Part shown: positions 1-10,300 of the stretch, piece after piece
Layout: every line of letters begins with the position of its first letter
Position numbering within the stretch: position 1 is the stretch's first letter
From: Xenorhabdus indica
GTDB lineage: Bacteria; Pseudomonadota; Gammaproteobacteria; Enterobacterales; Enterobacteriaceae
Assembly (NCBI RefSeq): GCF_014467235.1
Contig: NZ_NKHP01000001.1
Location: forward strand, 1-64,000
DNA length: 64,000 bases
Reading direction: 5' to 3'
Notes under the pieces: model-generated
Seen by the model: the letters and a program-made list of their open reading frames with translations, nothing else
The model's database searches: none
What the model was told of the DNA's origin: nothing
Position numbers and translations under genes: made by a program

Positions 1-3000
1 CCGTACGCCTAATTCAATCAGGTAGTGCGCCAGACGGTTGGCGCGGAGGTTAAGTTCACCATAGCTGATAGTTTGTTCTTCAAACATGACGGCAATGGCA
101 TCGGGATGATGCGCGGCTTGCGCCTCGAATAATTGATGGATCAGCGCGTTCTGTGGGAAAACGGTCTGAGTGGCGTTAAAGTCCACTAATAGTTGTTGAC
201 GCTCTGTCGGAGGTAAGACGGGTACATTCCGAATCAACTGCTGCGGATTGCAGTGCAACGCTTCGACCAGACCGCTGATGGTGGTAGCCAGGTAATGGGT
301 AACACGAGCTGGATCGATACTTGTCACAGTCTGGGCAGTCAGGCGGAAATTGGTTCCCAGATCATCCACGGATAAAGTGACAGGGTAGTTAGTCCGCTCT
401 CCTATGGTGACGAGACGTATACCTGTCTGGTGAGGCCCAATCATGCCAGATCCATTGGCCTGGCTGTGACGATAATTGAGCAAGGTGCTGAACAATGGCA
501 TTGGCAGTGTAACACCGCTGCAACGTTGTGCCAGCACCAATGGCGCTTGTTCATGCTCCAAGAGTGTCGTCAGGCTGTGGTAAGCTGCCTGTATAACTTC
601 CTGCACACTGCGATCTGTCAGAGAGATCCGCACGGGAAGGGTATTAATAAACATACCCAGTGTTCGGGCCGTGCCAACACCGCCTGATAATCTGCCCAGT
701 AACACGGAACCAAAGACCACATCATCGCAACCGCTGATTTGTGCCAACACCTGCGCCCAGGCTGCATGGAACAATACTCCCGGACTGACGCCCAGACTAC
801 GAGCTTGAGTGCGGATCGCTTCTGCCAGAGTCGGTTCGAGCAGAAGTTGGGCTTCGATAATCGGTTCATTATCATTCTGCATTGAAAGCACCCCGAACGG
901 TGCGGTCGGTGTGTCAATATCAGCAAGTTGGGTGCGGAAATAGGCTTCGTGTACCGTAGCTGGGACGCTCAGGGTTTGAGCAATAAAATTGCGATAAGGT
1001 AGTGCCGCGGGTAACGCCTCGGCATGGCCCTGTTGTATTTGGGTAATCTCGGCAAAAATCAGCGCCAGTGTCATATGGTCGCAGACCAGATGGTGGAAGC
1101 GCAGCGCCAGCAACCATTCTTCCTGTGCCGGATCGTAGGCGATATCTGTGGCAAACAGGGGGGCACGGCTCAGGTCGAGACGATTACAACGCTGGTCAGT
1201 GTGGGCCAGTAACTGAGTTGGAACGTCTTCTGCTGTGGCCGGAGTGAAACTGTTAACGTGCAATGGTGCTTTGCGCCAAACTACCTGAACAGGTTTCTCT
1301 AGTCCTTGCCAGTAGGCGGCAGTACGCAGAATATCATGGCGATCAATAACTTGTTGCAGAGCGACAAGGAAGGTATCGAGACGTTCACGGTTGTCAAAGG
1401 CCAGCAGGCTCAATAACAGATAAGTATCGCCTTGTTCCTGCAATAGATAATGGAACAAGATACCTTCCTGTAGCGGTGCCAACGGATAGATATCCTGTAC
1501 ATTACTCACTCCGCCAGGGGTTGCCTCAATGATGGCATCAATCTCTGTCTGGGACAGCGCAACCAATGGCAACATATCGGGCGTGATGTGAGTACTGTGT
1601 GCGGGGATACAGTTAGGTGGCACAGCAAACGTTTCAGTGTCCCCCTGAATAGCCTGTGCCATTTCGTTCAGGATCGGCGTAGAGAATATACTGCGTACAT
1701 CAAGTTGCCAGCCGAGATCATATAATCGTTCGATCAGACTAACAATCATCAGTGAATGCCCGCCCAGTTCAAAGAAATGGTCATGACGACCCACTTGTTC
1801 CACTCCCAACAACTCTTGCCAAATTTCAGCCAGCGTGATTTCGATTTCACCGACCGGAATTTCATAGCCGCGAGCAACCACAGCGGATACATCCGGTTCA
1901 GGCAGTGCCTGATGGTCAAGTTTGCCGTTGGGCGTCAACGGAAAAGTTTCAAGTATGACAAAAGCACTGGGCAGCATGTATTCAGCGAGCTGCCGGGCAA
2001 GTTGTTGACGTAGATTGGCGGGAGACAGTTCAATACCCTCTAAAGGCCGGACATAGGCAACCAGACGTTTCTCGCCAGTAAGATTTTCGTGGGAAATATT
2101 TTCTTCATCGGAAATATATTCACGTGCCAAGACCACGGCTTCACGTACCCCGTGACATTGCATCAATTTGGCTTCAATTTCGCCTGGCTCAATACGGAAA
2201 CCGCGCAGTTTGATCTGAAAATCATTGCGACCAAGGTATTCAATATGACCATCGGGCAGCCAGCGGCCGAGATCGCCGGTTTTGTACATACGGGCGTCTG
2301 ATACAGGAGAAAACGGGTCAGCCAGAAAACGTTCCGCCGTCAATTCGGGGCGATTCAGATAGCCACGGGCAACACCCGCACCGGCAATATGGATTTCCCC
2401 CGTCACACCGAGAGGCACCGGTTGACCGTGGCGGTCAAGGATATAGATCTGGGTGTTGGCGATTGGGCGGCCGATATGGCTGACAAAACCTGTCGTCCGG
2501 CTCATCCGTGTCCAGGTTGAATAAGTCGTCGTCTCGGAGGGGCCATACAGGTTACAGACGTTTTGTACGGATGAGCGGGCAAACAAATGCTCAACGACAT
2601 GAGGTTTCAATGCTTCACCGGCTAAATTGACCGTCTGGGTAGTCATAGGCACGGCATTGACTTCAAGCAAGTGCGAAATGGCGGAAGGCACCGTGTTGAT
2701 CAGGCTGACGGGATGTTCAGTTGTGACCAGTGACAGCACATCAGAAACAAGATGAACCGTACCGCCAGAAATAAGCGGAGCAAAGCATTCGTACACCGCC
2801 AGATCAAAATTCAGCGAAGTGGCAAAAAGCGTGTGTGATAATTCTTCCCGGCCAAAAGTCCGTTGTGCCCAGGTCAGGAAATTGATTGTATTACAGTGAG
2901 TGATCGCCACACCTTTCGGCTGGCCGGTAGAACCGGAAGTGTAAATCACATAGGCCAGATGACGTGATGTTAATCCTAACGCGTGTACATCCAGATTGTG

Positions 3001-6000
3001 GGTAGGTTGTGACGTCAGGAAGGCTTCTTGGTCATCAAGTATTACCGTAGGTACTGGGGTATTTAGTTTTTCGACGAGTGTTGTTTGAGTCAGCAAAGCT
3101 ATCGGCTTAGCATCTTCCAGCATATAAGCCAGTCGTTCACTAGGATAGGCCGGATCAAGCGGAACATAGGCACCACCGGCTTTCAGGATAGCAAGTAAAC
3201 CCACTACCATATTCAGATTGCGCTCAACACAGATGGCGACCCGATCATCAGGCTGTATCCCCTGTGCAATCAGATGGTGAGCCAGTCGATTGGCCCGGTA
3301 ATTCAGTTCATCATAACTCAGCGATTGGTCTCCACATACCACAGCCGTTGCATCGGGAGTGCGGGTAACTTGTGTTTCAACCAGTTGGTGAATCAAAGCA
3401 TCCTGTGGGAAATCTGCTTTTGTAGCGTTGAACTCCACCAGAAGTTGTTGTCGTTCTGTTTCTGGCAGCATCGGCAGAGTGGCAATACGTTGAGTTTCAT
3501 CGGCCACCATTGCCGTCAGTATATGGGTTAAATAGCCAACCATGCGCTCGACAGTCGCACAATCAAACAAATCCGCAGCATATTCCAGTCCACCAGTCAG
3601 GCCGGCGTCAGTTTCAGTCAACAAAAGCATCAAATCAAAGTGCGCGCTATGACTTGTCTGCTCAATCCGAGCGATCTGTAAACCGGACGATGTTTGATTC
3701 CGGGCGGGAGTATTGTCTAAGGCCAGCATTACCTGAAAAATCGGGCTGTAGCTCAGGCTGCGCTCAGGTTGCAACGCTTCTACCACCTGCTCAAAAGGCA
3801 AATCTTGATGGGCATAGGCAGCAAGTGCTCGCTCACGAACCTGTGTAAGCAGATCGGTTACGCTGGCAGAATCATCCAGTGTGATACGCAAGGCCAGTGT
3901 ATTGACAAAGAAACCGATTAAACCTTCCAGTTCACTGTGCGGACGATTGGCAACCGGGGTGCCGATAACAATATCATCCTGACCACTTAACCGGGCAAGT
4001 ACGATACTCCAGGCCGCCAGTATAGTCATAAACAAAGTCGTGTGATGACGTTGTCCAACGGCTTTCAGTGATGCCAATAAAGTAGCATCAAGATGGAAAG
4101 GCACCTGACTGCCGGTATAAGTCTGTACTGGCGGGCGTGGTCGGTCAGTGGGAAGTGACAGCAAGGCCGGGGCACCTGCAAGTTGCTTCTGCCAGAAATC
4201 ACGTTGTTCAGGGAGTGTCGTTGCCTGCAAACAATCACGTTGCCAAACGGCATAATCGGCATATTGAATGGTCAATGGTGGCAACGGATCGCCTTGACCA
4301 TTGAGGGCGACATGATAGAGCACATCCAATTCGTGCTCCAGTACACCTATAGACCAACCGTCAGCAATAATATGGTGCAGGGTAAGCAGCAACATATGGG
4401 TCTGGTCCGTCAGTTGCAACAGTTGAACGCGGAGTAAAGGGCTTTGACTGAAGTCAAAAGGTGTCTGCGCTTCAATAGCGGTAAGATCAGCGATGTGTTG
4501 AGTGTGGGCGTCTGGAGTCAATGAACGCAGATCCTGATAAGACAGAGCAACGCTGCTATCGGCGGGATTATTGATGTACTGATAGGGCTGCCCTTCAATC
4601 AGGATGAAACGGGTGCGCAGGCTCTCATGACGGACAATCAGGCGTTCGAATGCAACGATGAGAGCTTGTTGGTTAAGTTGTCCCGTCAGACGCAGTAACA
4701 CCGGAATATGGTAAGCCAGACTGGCAGCAGGATCGAGCTGACTAAGGAACCACAACCGTTGTTGGGCGAAAGAGAGCGGAAATGGACGGCTGCGATCATC
4801 AATGGCAGGAATAACAATCTGAGTAGTGACCAACGCGCTGGTAAGCGTCTGAGCTAAGTCTGCTAATAGTGGTTGGGCAAAAAGTTGTTGTAGTGATAAT
4901 TCCCGCCCCAATACCTGACGCACACGTGCAGCAAGCTGAACGGCAAACAATGAATGCCCCCCCAGTTCAAAAAAATGGTCGTGACGACCAACCCGCTCAA
5001 GCCCAAGCAAGTCTTGCCATATCTGTGCCAGTCGCGTTTCTATTTCCCCCATTGGCGCTTCATATCTGCGTGTCACCACAGCCGATGCATCAGGAACGGG
5101 AAGTGCACGACGGTCGAGTTTACCGTTGGGAGTTACAGGAAAAGCATCAAGCGTAACAAAGGCACTGGGTAGCATATAGTCGGCAAGATGCTGAGCCAAT
5201 TGTTGACGCAGTTCTGCCGGGGTTGGTTTCGCGCCATCCAAAGGTCGCAGATAGGCAACCAGACGCTTGTGGTCTGGTTCATCTTCACGTAGCAGAACGA
5301 CTGCTTCACGTATCCCGTGGCATTGTGCGAGTTGTGTTTCTATTTCACCAAGTTCGATACGGAAGCCACGCAATTTAACCTGAAAGTCATTACGACCGAG
5401 GTATTCAATGTTGCCATCGGGTAACCAGCGGCCAAGGTCGCCGGTTTTGTACATGCGCGCATCTGGTTTTGAAGAGAAAGGATTAATAAGGAAGCGTTCG
5501 GCAGTCAGTTCAGGACGATTCAGGTAGCCACGAGCCACACTGGTTCCGGCGATATGTATCTCACCAGTCACTCCGATGGGAACAGGCTGACCATATGGAT
5601 CGAGAATATAGATCTGAATATTGGCGATTGGGCGGCCAATAGGGGGAAAAGTTGACCACTGTTCAACATCTTGGTCCAGTGTGTATGCCGTTACTACATG
5701 GCTTTCAGTCGGGCCATAGTGATTATGCAACTGGCATGATCCGGTACGCTGTATAAAGTGGCGAATGGCCGGTGTAATGCGCAGTTGCTCGCCAGCAGTA
5801 ATGATATGAGCCAGACAAGAAAAATCGCCTTCAATATGATTTGCCGCCTCGGCAAGGTGCTGTAGCGCAATATAAGGCAGGAAGATTCTGTTTATCTGTT
5901 TTTGCTGAATTAGGCGAAGGAATTGTTGAGGTTCTCGACGCATTTCTTCATTCATCAAGACCAAACATCCGCCTTCGCACAGAGTCGTAAATATTTCCTG

Positions 6001-8148
6001 GAAGGCAACATCAAATCCTGGCGCTGCAAATTGCAGTGTTCTACCGGGAGCTGTTTTATCAGAACCAAAGAGATGTGAAAAATTCTGGCGATGCCATTGT
6101 AACAAGTTAAACAAGGCTGCCAGAGACATTTCCACGCCCTTAGGCAATCCGGTAGAGCCTGAGGTATAGATAACATAGGCCAAATTGTGTGATGTCAATC
6201 CCAGTGATTGTGTGTCTGGATTGTGAGTGGGTTGTTCCTCCAGAAACGGGATTTGCGGGTCGAGGATGATTTGGTGTACAGATGTGCCGGGCATGACACT
6301 GCTTAGCATATCAGCAAGTGCGGTCTGGGTAAGCAAAGCCACTGGAGTCGCGTCTTCAAGCATATAGCGCAGACGTTCGGTCGGATAAGCAGGGTCCAGC
6401 GGCACATAGGCACCACCTGCCTTGAGGATGGCAAGCAAACCCACGACCATTTCCAGACTGCGTTCGACACAAATAGCGACTTTATCGTCCGGGCGCACGC
6501 CTAACGCAATCAGATAATGTGCCAGACGATTGGCACGGTGATTGAGTTCGTCATAACTCAGTGCCTGATCTTCAAATATCACGGCAGTTGCGTCAGGATG
6601 GTGTGCTACTTGCGTTTCAACCAGTTGATGGATCAGGGTGTCTTGCGGGAAGTTCACTTGAGTGGTATTGAAATTGACCAGCAGTTGGTTCTGTTCTGTC
6701 AGTGATAAAATCGGTAAATTTTGAATCAGGGTCTCTGTCGATGTAAGAGCGGCCTCTGTCAATACCGCAATACGGGATTGAAGTGCTATCACATCTGCCC
6801 GATTCAGGTAGTTGGTTGAGAAATTGAACTCAACCGTGACAGGTTGATTGGTATCCTCACAGCCAGCAAATGCGTATCGGCGAAGCATGATAAAGAGAGG
6901 GAATGGGGTGCCACGTTGTATTGCGGAGTATTGGAAAATAGTACCCGAATTAGTATCCGATGAATTAGTATCCGATATAGTAGTGCCCGGCATGTTAGCG
7001 TTTGCTTCGAACAACTCAAATGACAATATGATATCGAATAACTGGGCGCGTCCTGTCTTTTGCTGGATTTGTGTATGCCGGTTAATCTCTGCGATGGGTA
7101 AACGTTGACGTTTATAACAACGACGTAACTCCGCAGCGGCTTTGTGCATAACATCAAGAAAGGTGTCATGAGGTGTAATGGTTATACCAACAGGAATAAC
7201 GGATGAAAACATTCCTACTGTGCGTTTTTGTTTAGCATTCCTGCGGTTATGCACCGGAACACCAATAACGATCTCCTCAGCATCGGTACTGTGTGAGAAA
7301 TAGCGAGTGCGTGCGAAATAGCACGCCAGAATGGCATACATGAAATGTAAGACAGACAACCCATGCCTGGTCACCGTCTCTTCAATGCGCTGAAAGAGTC
7401 CGTTATCTAATTGCCAAAGTAAAGGCTCGGTTTGCCCATGAGAGGTGGTTTTCTCTGGATTTAACGGTTGGAGCAATGCGGGGGGTAAGTTCGCATAGCG
7501 TTCCAGCCAAAATTGCCGATCTTGCACATAACGTTGTGAGTCGAAATAGGCGTTATCTTCGGTAACAAAATCAAGATAAGAAGATGCAGGCTCGAATAGC
7601 TGTTCTCCCCGGATTAAACCGCCATAAATATAAGCAAGATCTTCAGGAATCAAGCCTAAACTTGTAGCATCCCCGATCAAATGATGGCAACAGAATTGCC
7701 AGTACCAGCGTGTATCGTTTACTCGTAGTAGTTCAGCACGCCACAGAGCGCCATTAAAATCGAACGGTTGCATGAAAGCTGCCCGGATATGTTGCGTGGC
7801 TTGGGCTTCTGCGTCGGTATGCTGTGAGAAATCGTGAATTGTCACAGAAATGGGCAAAGTTTCTGCAATTTCCTGAAGGGGTAACGCTTGGGTATTGATG
7901 AGTCGTAAACGTAATGCGTCATGACGATAAACAACAGTTTCAAAAGCACGCATTAACAGAGCTTCATCCAATTTTCCTTCAATGAGAACAACTGAACCAA
8001 GATTATAGCAGGGGTTATCAGGTCGGATAATTTGGTCAAGCCAGACGACTTGCTGAGTAGAACTGAGTGAAAATTGGCAAGAAGGTACAGAAGAATTCTC
8101 AAATGCAAGTGGCTTTTCGTTATTGATACGACTGCATGACATAGGCAT
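1..8148 (-). CDS. Nonribosomal peptide synthetase, C-A-T-C-A-T-C-A(partial), 5' part
   Basis: Multimodular NRPS reading leftward, open for about 2,716 codons and cut by the window edge; frame checked at six points with no break. Start ATG at 8148 has AGGAG about 7 nt upstream. Domains by approximate residue: C1 15-450 with HHLIGDA (last G of HHxxxDG is A); A1 515-1040 with YTSGSTGLPKG; T1 near 1060 (LGGHSL); C2 1120-1560 with HHIIADG; A2 1600-2100 with YTSGSTGQPKG; T2 near 2125; C3 2215-2650; A3 begins about 2680. Specificity positions read by eye give DVQFIAHVV for A1, the known proline code, and DLYNNALTY for A2, close to alanine code DLFNNALTYK. C3 has HYLLQEQGD near its start, resembling the HHxxxxGD motif of dual condensation/epimerisation domains, so residue 2 may become D. 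A leading C domain with no NRPS gene upstream suggests an acylating starter domain. Product unknown. Confidence 0.95.
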   Translation of the reverse strand, partial: MPMSCSRINNEKPLAFENSSVPSCQFSLSSTQQVVWLDQIIRPDNPCYNLGSVVLIEGKLDEALLMRAFETVVYRHDALRLRLINTQALPLQEIAETLPISVTIHDFSQHTDAEAQATQHIRAAFMQPFDFNGALWRAELLRVNDTRWYWQFCCHHLIGDATSLGLIPEDLAYIYGGLIRGEQLFEPASSYLDFVTEDNAYFDSQRYVQDRQFWLERYANLPPALLQPLNPEKTTSHGQTEPLLWQLDNGLFQRIEETVTRHGLSVLHFMYAILACYFARTRYFSHSTDAEEIVIGVPVHNRRNAKQKRTVGMFSSVIPVGITITPHDTFLDVMHKAAAELRRCYKRQRLPIAEINRHTQIQQKTGRAQLFDIILSFELFEANANMPGTTISDTNSSDTNSGTIFQYSAIQRGTPFPLFIMLRRYAFAGCEDTNQPVTVEFNFSTNYLNRADVIALQSRIAVLTEAALTSTETLIQNLPILSLTEQNQLLVNFNTTQVNFPQDTLIHQLVETQVAHHPDATAVIFEDQALSYDELNHRANRLAHYLIALGVRPDDKVAICVERSLEMVVGLLAILKAGGAYVPLDPAYPTERLRYMLEDATPVALLTQTALADMLSSVMPGTSVHQIILDPQIPFLEEQPTHNPDTQSLGLTSHNLAYVIYTSGSTGLPKGVEMSLAALFNLLQWHRQNFSHLFGSDKTAPGRTLQFAAPGFDVAFQEIFTTLCEGGCLVLMNEEMRREPQQFLRLIQQKQINRIFLPYIALQHLAEAANHIEGDFSCLAHIITAGEQLRITPAIRHFIQRTGSCQLHNHYGPTESHVVTAYTLDQDVEQWSTFPPIGRPIANIQIYILDPYGQPVPIGVTGEIHIAGTSVARGYLNRPELTAERFLINPFSSKPDARMYKTGDLGRWLPDGNIEYLGRNDFQVKLRGFRIELGEIETQLAQCHGIREAVVLLREDEPDHKRLVAYLRPLDGAKPTPAELRQQLAQHLADYMLPSAFVTLDAFPVTPNGKLDRRALPVPDASAVVTRRYEAPMGEIETRLAQIWQDLLGLERVGRHDHFFELGGHSLFAVQLAARVRQVLGRELSLQQLFAQPLLADLAQTLTSALVTTQIVIPAIDDRSRPFPLSFAQQRLWFLSQLDPAASLAYHIPVLLRLTGQLNQQALIVAFERLIVRHESLRTRFILIEGQPYQYINNPADSSVALSYQDLRSLTPDAHTQHIADLTAIEAQTPFDFSQSPLLRVQLLQLTDQTHMLLLTLHHIIADGWSIGVLEHELDVLYHVALNGQGDPLPPLTIQYADYAVWQRDCLQATTLPEQRDFWQKQLAGAPALLSLPTDRPRPPVQTYTGSQVPFHLDATLLASLKAVGQRHHTTLFMTILAAWSIVLARLSGQDDIVIGTPVANRPHSELEGLIGFFVNTLALRITLDDSASVTDLLTQVRERALAAYAHQDLPFEQVVEALQPERSLSYSPIFQVMLALDNTPARNQTSSGLQIARIEQTSHSAHFDLMLLLTETDAGLTGGLEYAADLFDCATVERMVGYLTHILTAMVADETQRIATLPMLPETERQQLLVEFNATKADFPQDALIHQLVETQVTRTPDATAVVCGDQSLSYDELNYRANRLAHHLIAQGIQPDDRVAICVERNLNMVVGLLAILKAGGAYVPLDPAYPSERLAYMLEDAKPIALLTQTTLVEKLNTPVPTVILDDQEAFLTSQPTHNLDVHALGLTSRHLAYVIYTSGSTGQPKGVAITHCNTINFLTWAQRTFGREELSHTLFATSLNFDLAVYECFAPLISGGTVHLVSDVLSLVTTEHPVSLINTVPSAISHLLEVNAVPMTTQTVNLAGEALKPHVVEHLFARSSVQNVCNLYGPSETTTYSTWTRMSRTTGFVSHIGRPIANTQIYILDRHGQPVPLGVTGEIHIAGAGVARGYLNRPELTAERFLADPFSPVSDARMYKTGDLGRWLPDGHIEYLGRNDFQIKLRGFRIEPGEIEAKLMQCHGVREAVVLAREYISDEENISHENLTGEKRLVAYVRPLEGIELSPANLRQQLARQLAEYMLPSAFVILETFPLTPNGKLDHQALPEPDVSAVVARGYEIPVGEIEITLAEIWQELLGVEQVGRHDHFFELGGHSLMIVSLIERLYDLGWQLDVRSIFSTPILNEMAQAIQGDTETFAVPPNCIPAHSTHITPDMLPLVALSQTEIDAIIEATPGGVSNVQDIYPLAPLQEGILFHYLLQEQGDTYLLLSLLAFDNRERLDTFLVALQQVIDRHDILRTAAYWQGLEKPVQVVWRKAPLHVNSFTPATAEDVPTQLLAHTDQRCNRLDLSRAPLFATDIAYDPAQEEWLLALRFHHLVCDHMTLALIFAEITQIQQGHAEALPAALPYRNFIAQTLSVPATVHEAYFRTQLADIDTPTAPFGVLSMQNDNEPIIEAQLLLEPTLAEAIRTQARSLGVSPGVLFHAAWAQVLAQISGCDDVVFGSVLLGRLSGGVGTARTLGMFINTLPVRISLTDRSVQEVIQAAYHSLTTLLEHEQAPLVLAQRCSGVTLPMPLFSTLLNYRHSQANGSGMIGPHQTGIRLVTIGERTNYPVTLSVDDLGTNFRLTAQTVTSIDPARVTHYLATTISGLVEALHCNPQQLIRNVPVLPPTERQQLLVDFNATQTVFPQNALIHQLFEAQAAHHPDAIAVMFEEQTISYGELNLRANRLAHYLIELGVR

Positions 8149-8700
8149 TGCTTAACTCCTGCTAGTTAGGCTAATGATTCGGCTAATGGATTAAATGTGA
8201 GTTATCTGACGTTGTTACCCATTGAAGATATTTAAGAGTTACATTTTTCATAAAACAGATACTGTATTTTTTAAATTGCCATCCTAAAAGGGGGATACTT
8301 CATTTATTTTTGATATGAGTAATTAAAATTGCTGATGGTTTTTTCATGAGATGAATAGTGATGAGTAGTAATCAAATTTGCCTATGTAATTTTTTCTAAT
8401 AAATAGGCCGATATTAATGAACTAAATTGGCTGGCGATAATAATATCACAATGCAATAAATCAAAATGAAACATCAATAATATTAATTGAAATGGTAGGT
8501 GTGAAATAGCAGGTGGGAAGCAACTTCCAGGAGATCAGCATCTTTTGTTTTCTGGTTCCATTTCTATGATAGGGAAAGAACAAGCATAGAATAAGTATGA
8601 GAAATAACAGGAGGGGTTTAATGCCTCTCCTGCATTTGCATTGGGTTAGGTGTATTAGGCTAGATATGATCTGTCAGTTTGTTGTCCTCGGTAATCACAT
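8149..8700. other. Gene-free spacer upstream of the NRPS
   Basis: About 550 AT-rich bases between the stop of the dioxygenase gene and the NRPS start. No conserved ORF is visible. It must contain the NRPS promoter on the minus strand and holds a terminator hairpin at 8608-8632. A small GGAAG-CAA-CTTCC hairpin lies at 8516-8528. I see no recognisable operator. Confidence 0.6.
8608..8632 (-). terminator. Probable terminator of the dioxygenase gene
   Basis: CAGGAGGGG and CCTCTCCTG arms (one mismatch) around a 7-nt loop, followed on the minus strand by a U-rich tail. It lies about 70 bp past the dioxygenase stop. The sequence is almost the same as the hairpin at 12371-12395. Confidence 0.6.
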
Positions 8701-9522
8701 TTATACCGTGTGTTTAGCCAAGTCTTTAGGGGTTATTTTCTTGGACACATTGTCTTTATTAATCGATAAGACTATCTTTCCATGTAATCCATCCAATAGA
8801 TTATCCCCTATCTTTTTTACTGTTAAAATTGCAGCTCTATTTTTAACGCCAGAAAAGATGGAGTCATCTTCATTTTTAAGCCTATCAACATCCCTTGGAG
8901 AATACATATCATTCATCATGACTTCTTCAGATACATCCTCAGGGAAATAGAGTTGGCCTACAAAATAGAATTTATCTTCCTGTCTTTTTTGTACATTCGC
9001 CTTCCTTGCTGATAAATGGATATGTAAAGCTCTTCCCGCATAAAATCCAGGGAAAATGGTAGTGAACCTGACGATGCCTTCTTTATCAGTCCGTTGCGCC
9101 CCACGAAGGAATGTGCTTTCATCCGTTCTTGAAATCGTCCCTATACCACCAGATGGAGCCTCGATATCTGGGTTTATATATTTCCAACCTGAATACTTAC
9201 CCATTGCATTACAATGCCATATATCAATAAAGATATCATTTAAAGGTTTGCAGGTGACAGAATCAATTATTTTCATTGTCAATAAAAGAGGTATTCCTGG
9301 TTCATCCTCTGTTATATTCCTTCTCAACAGTTTGTTATTTATAAAATAGGGGCCTGACATTTCCTCTGGGGTCATTTCACAGACGCCGATATTAATATCC
9401 TCCTCTCTTTTGGATTGGCTATTTGAAGAAGCAAGAGCGCCTGTTGGAATCAGCGGTAATAATGAAAATATTGCACCAGTAATACTCGCCTGTTTCAGAA
9501 AAAGTCTTCTTTCATTTTTCAT
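8701..9522 (-). CDS. Tat-exported intradiol ring-cleavage dioxygenase-like protein
   Basis: 273 aa. Residues 4-10 (ERRLFLK) form a twin-arginine motif, followed by a hydrophobic stretch ending near ALASS (residue 33), so a folded metalloprotein is probably exported by Tat. The body is an intradiol dioxygenase fold. The four non-haem Fe(III) ligands expected for the family are present as Tyr110 (WHCNAMGKY), Tyr161 (PGFYAGR), His167 and His169 (HIH). Cytoplasmic relatives open catechol or protocatechuate rings between the hydroxyls; the exported group is poorly characterised and the substrate cannot be read from sequence. Start at 9522 has AGGA about 8 nt upstream. It sits alone, with no aromatic catabolic genes nearby. 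A LysR gene lies beyond an IS remnant on the other strand. Confidence 0.88.
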   Translation of the reverse strand: MKNERRLFLKQASITGAIFSLLPLIPTGALASSNSQSKREEDINIGVCEMTPEEMSGPYFINNKLLRRNITEDEPGIPLLLTMKIIDSVTCKPLNDIFIDIWHCNAMGKYSGWKYINPDIEAPSGGIGTISRTDESTFLRGAQRTDKEGIVRFTTIFPGFYAGRALHIHLSARKANVQKRQEDKFYFVGQLYFPEDVSEEVMMNDMYSPRDVDRLKNEDDSIFSGVKNRAAILTVKKIGDNLLDGLHGKIVLSINKDNVSKKITPKDLAKHTV

Positions 9523-9650
9523 AAAGTGGTTCCTTATATGTTATTTTCCTTATGTGTTATTTAATAATATGATTTCATTCAAAGCCAGGTACGAGGTCAA
9601 TGCAGGCGCTGAATGGCTATTAAACTGAAAAAGGGCAGCCAGCGCAAGTT

Positions 9651-9748
9651 GGTCATGTATTAAATAATTAGATACATATATTAAATATAGTTTATAGTTT
9701 TCACGCTTAATGAAAGTTCCTGTGACTTTATCGTGCATTCTTTCCGGC
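9651..9748 (-). mobile_element. IS1-like element, 3'-end remnant
   Basis: The minus strand encodes MHDKVTGTFIKRENY, matching the C-terminal end of IS1 InsB-type transposases. The left edge begins GGTCATG, the same as the IS end at 35055. The coding part and the end align with the longer IS1 piece at 35055-35530. Only about 100 bp are left, so it cannot transpose by itself. Confidence 0.7.
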
Positions 9749-9772
9749 CTGAAAAAACAGAGGGTTTTTCAG
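9749..9772. other. Stem-loop at the edge of the IS remnant
   Basis: Perfect 8-bp inverted repeat CTGAAAAA / TTTTTCAG with an 8-nt loop. It may be an old transcription terminator; no adjacent gene makes the direction certain. Confidence 0.45.
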
Positions 9773-10300
9773 TTCAACCGCTTGAGCCGAACTTAGGGAA
9801 CCCGGTTAGCTCGCTCCTTATTCCCGCCTATGCCACCAGTCAGATTATCGGCAGAACAATAAACAGCGCCCCATTATCAGCTCGATGGGGGATTTTCGGT
9901 GTCCGGGGCCGCTGTACATTTCAGCCAAATGGCAATCACCTTTATCACTAAAATCAGGGTAAAGATTATTTAAAAACAGATAATTATATGGATGTTTTGC
10001 AAAGCTGAATACTAAGAACCAGTAAAATATAAGGTTAATTATTTCCGTTTAATGAAGAAAATTCATAACCGCTATCATTTTCCCGGTATTAATCAAAATT
10101 TATTAGGGTGTTAATCTTTAGCTACAACATGACGACTGCCTTTTTTCATTAGAGTTAATGGCAGCCATATTATTAGAGTTAATGGAAGTTATATTGATTA
10201 GCATCTCTTCGTACCCATTGCTGAACTTAACATATGTATCAAAACATATATATCAAAATGATCACGTTGTAACCGGATCACACTGATGGAAGAGAGGGGT

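Larger units (their letters stand above)
9523..10300. other. Spacer with IS1-like debris
   Basis: About 780 bp between the divergent dioxygenase and LysR genes. It contains a short IS1-like transposase tail (9651-9748), a hairpin (9749-9772) and an AT-rich stretch before the LysR start. A small plus-strand ORF at 9733-9951 has no recognisable domain and no ribosome binding site. The remainder shows no gene. Confidence 0.6.

Noticed and set aside
6804-7169. 121-aa minus ORF inside the NRPS
   Set aside because: Same strand but different frame from the intact NRPS frame, without family motifs.
9733-9951. 72-aa plus-strand ORF in the IS remnant spacer
   Set aside because: It begins inside the reversed IS1 tail, has no ribosome binding site and no recognised domain; probably chance, though a phage-derived fragment cannot be excluded.
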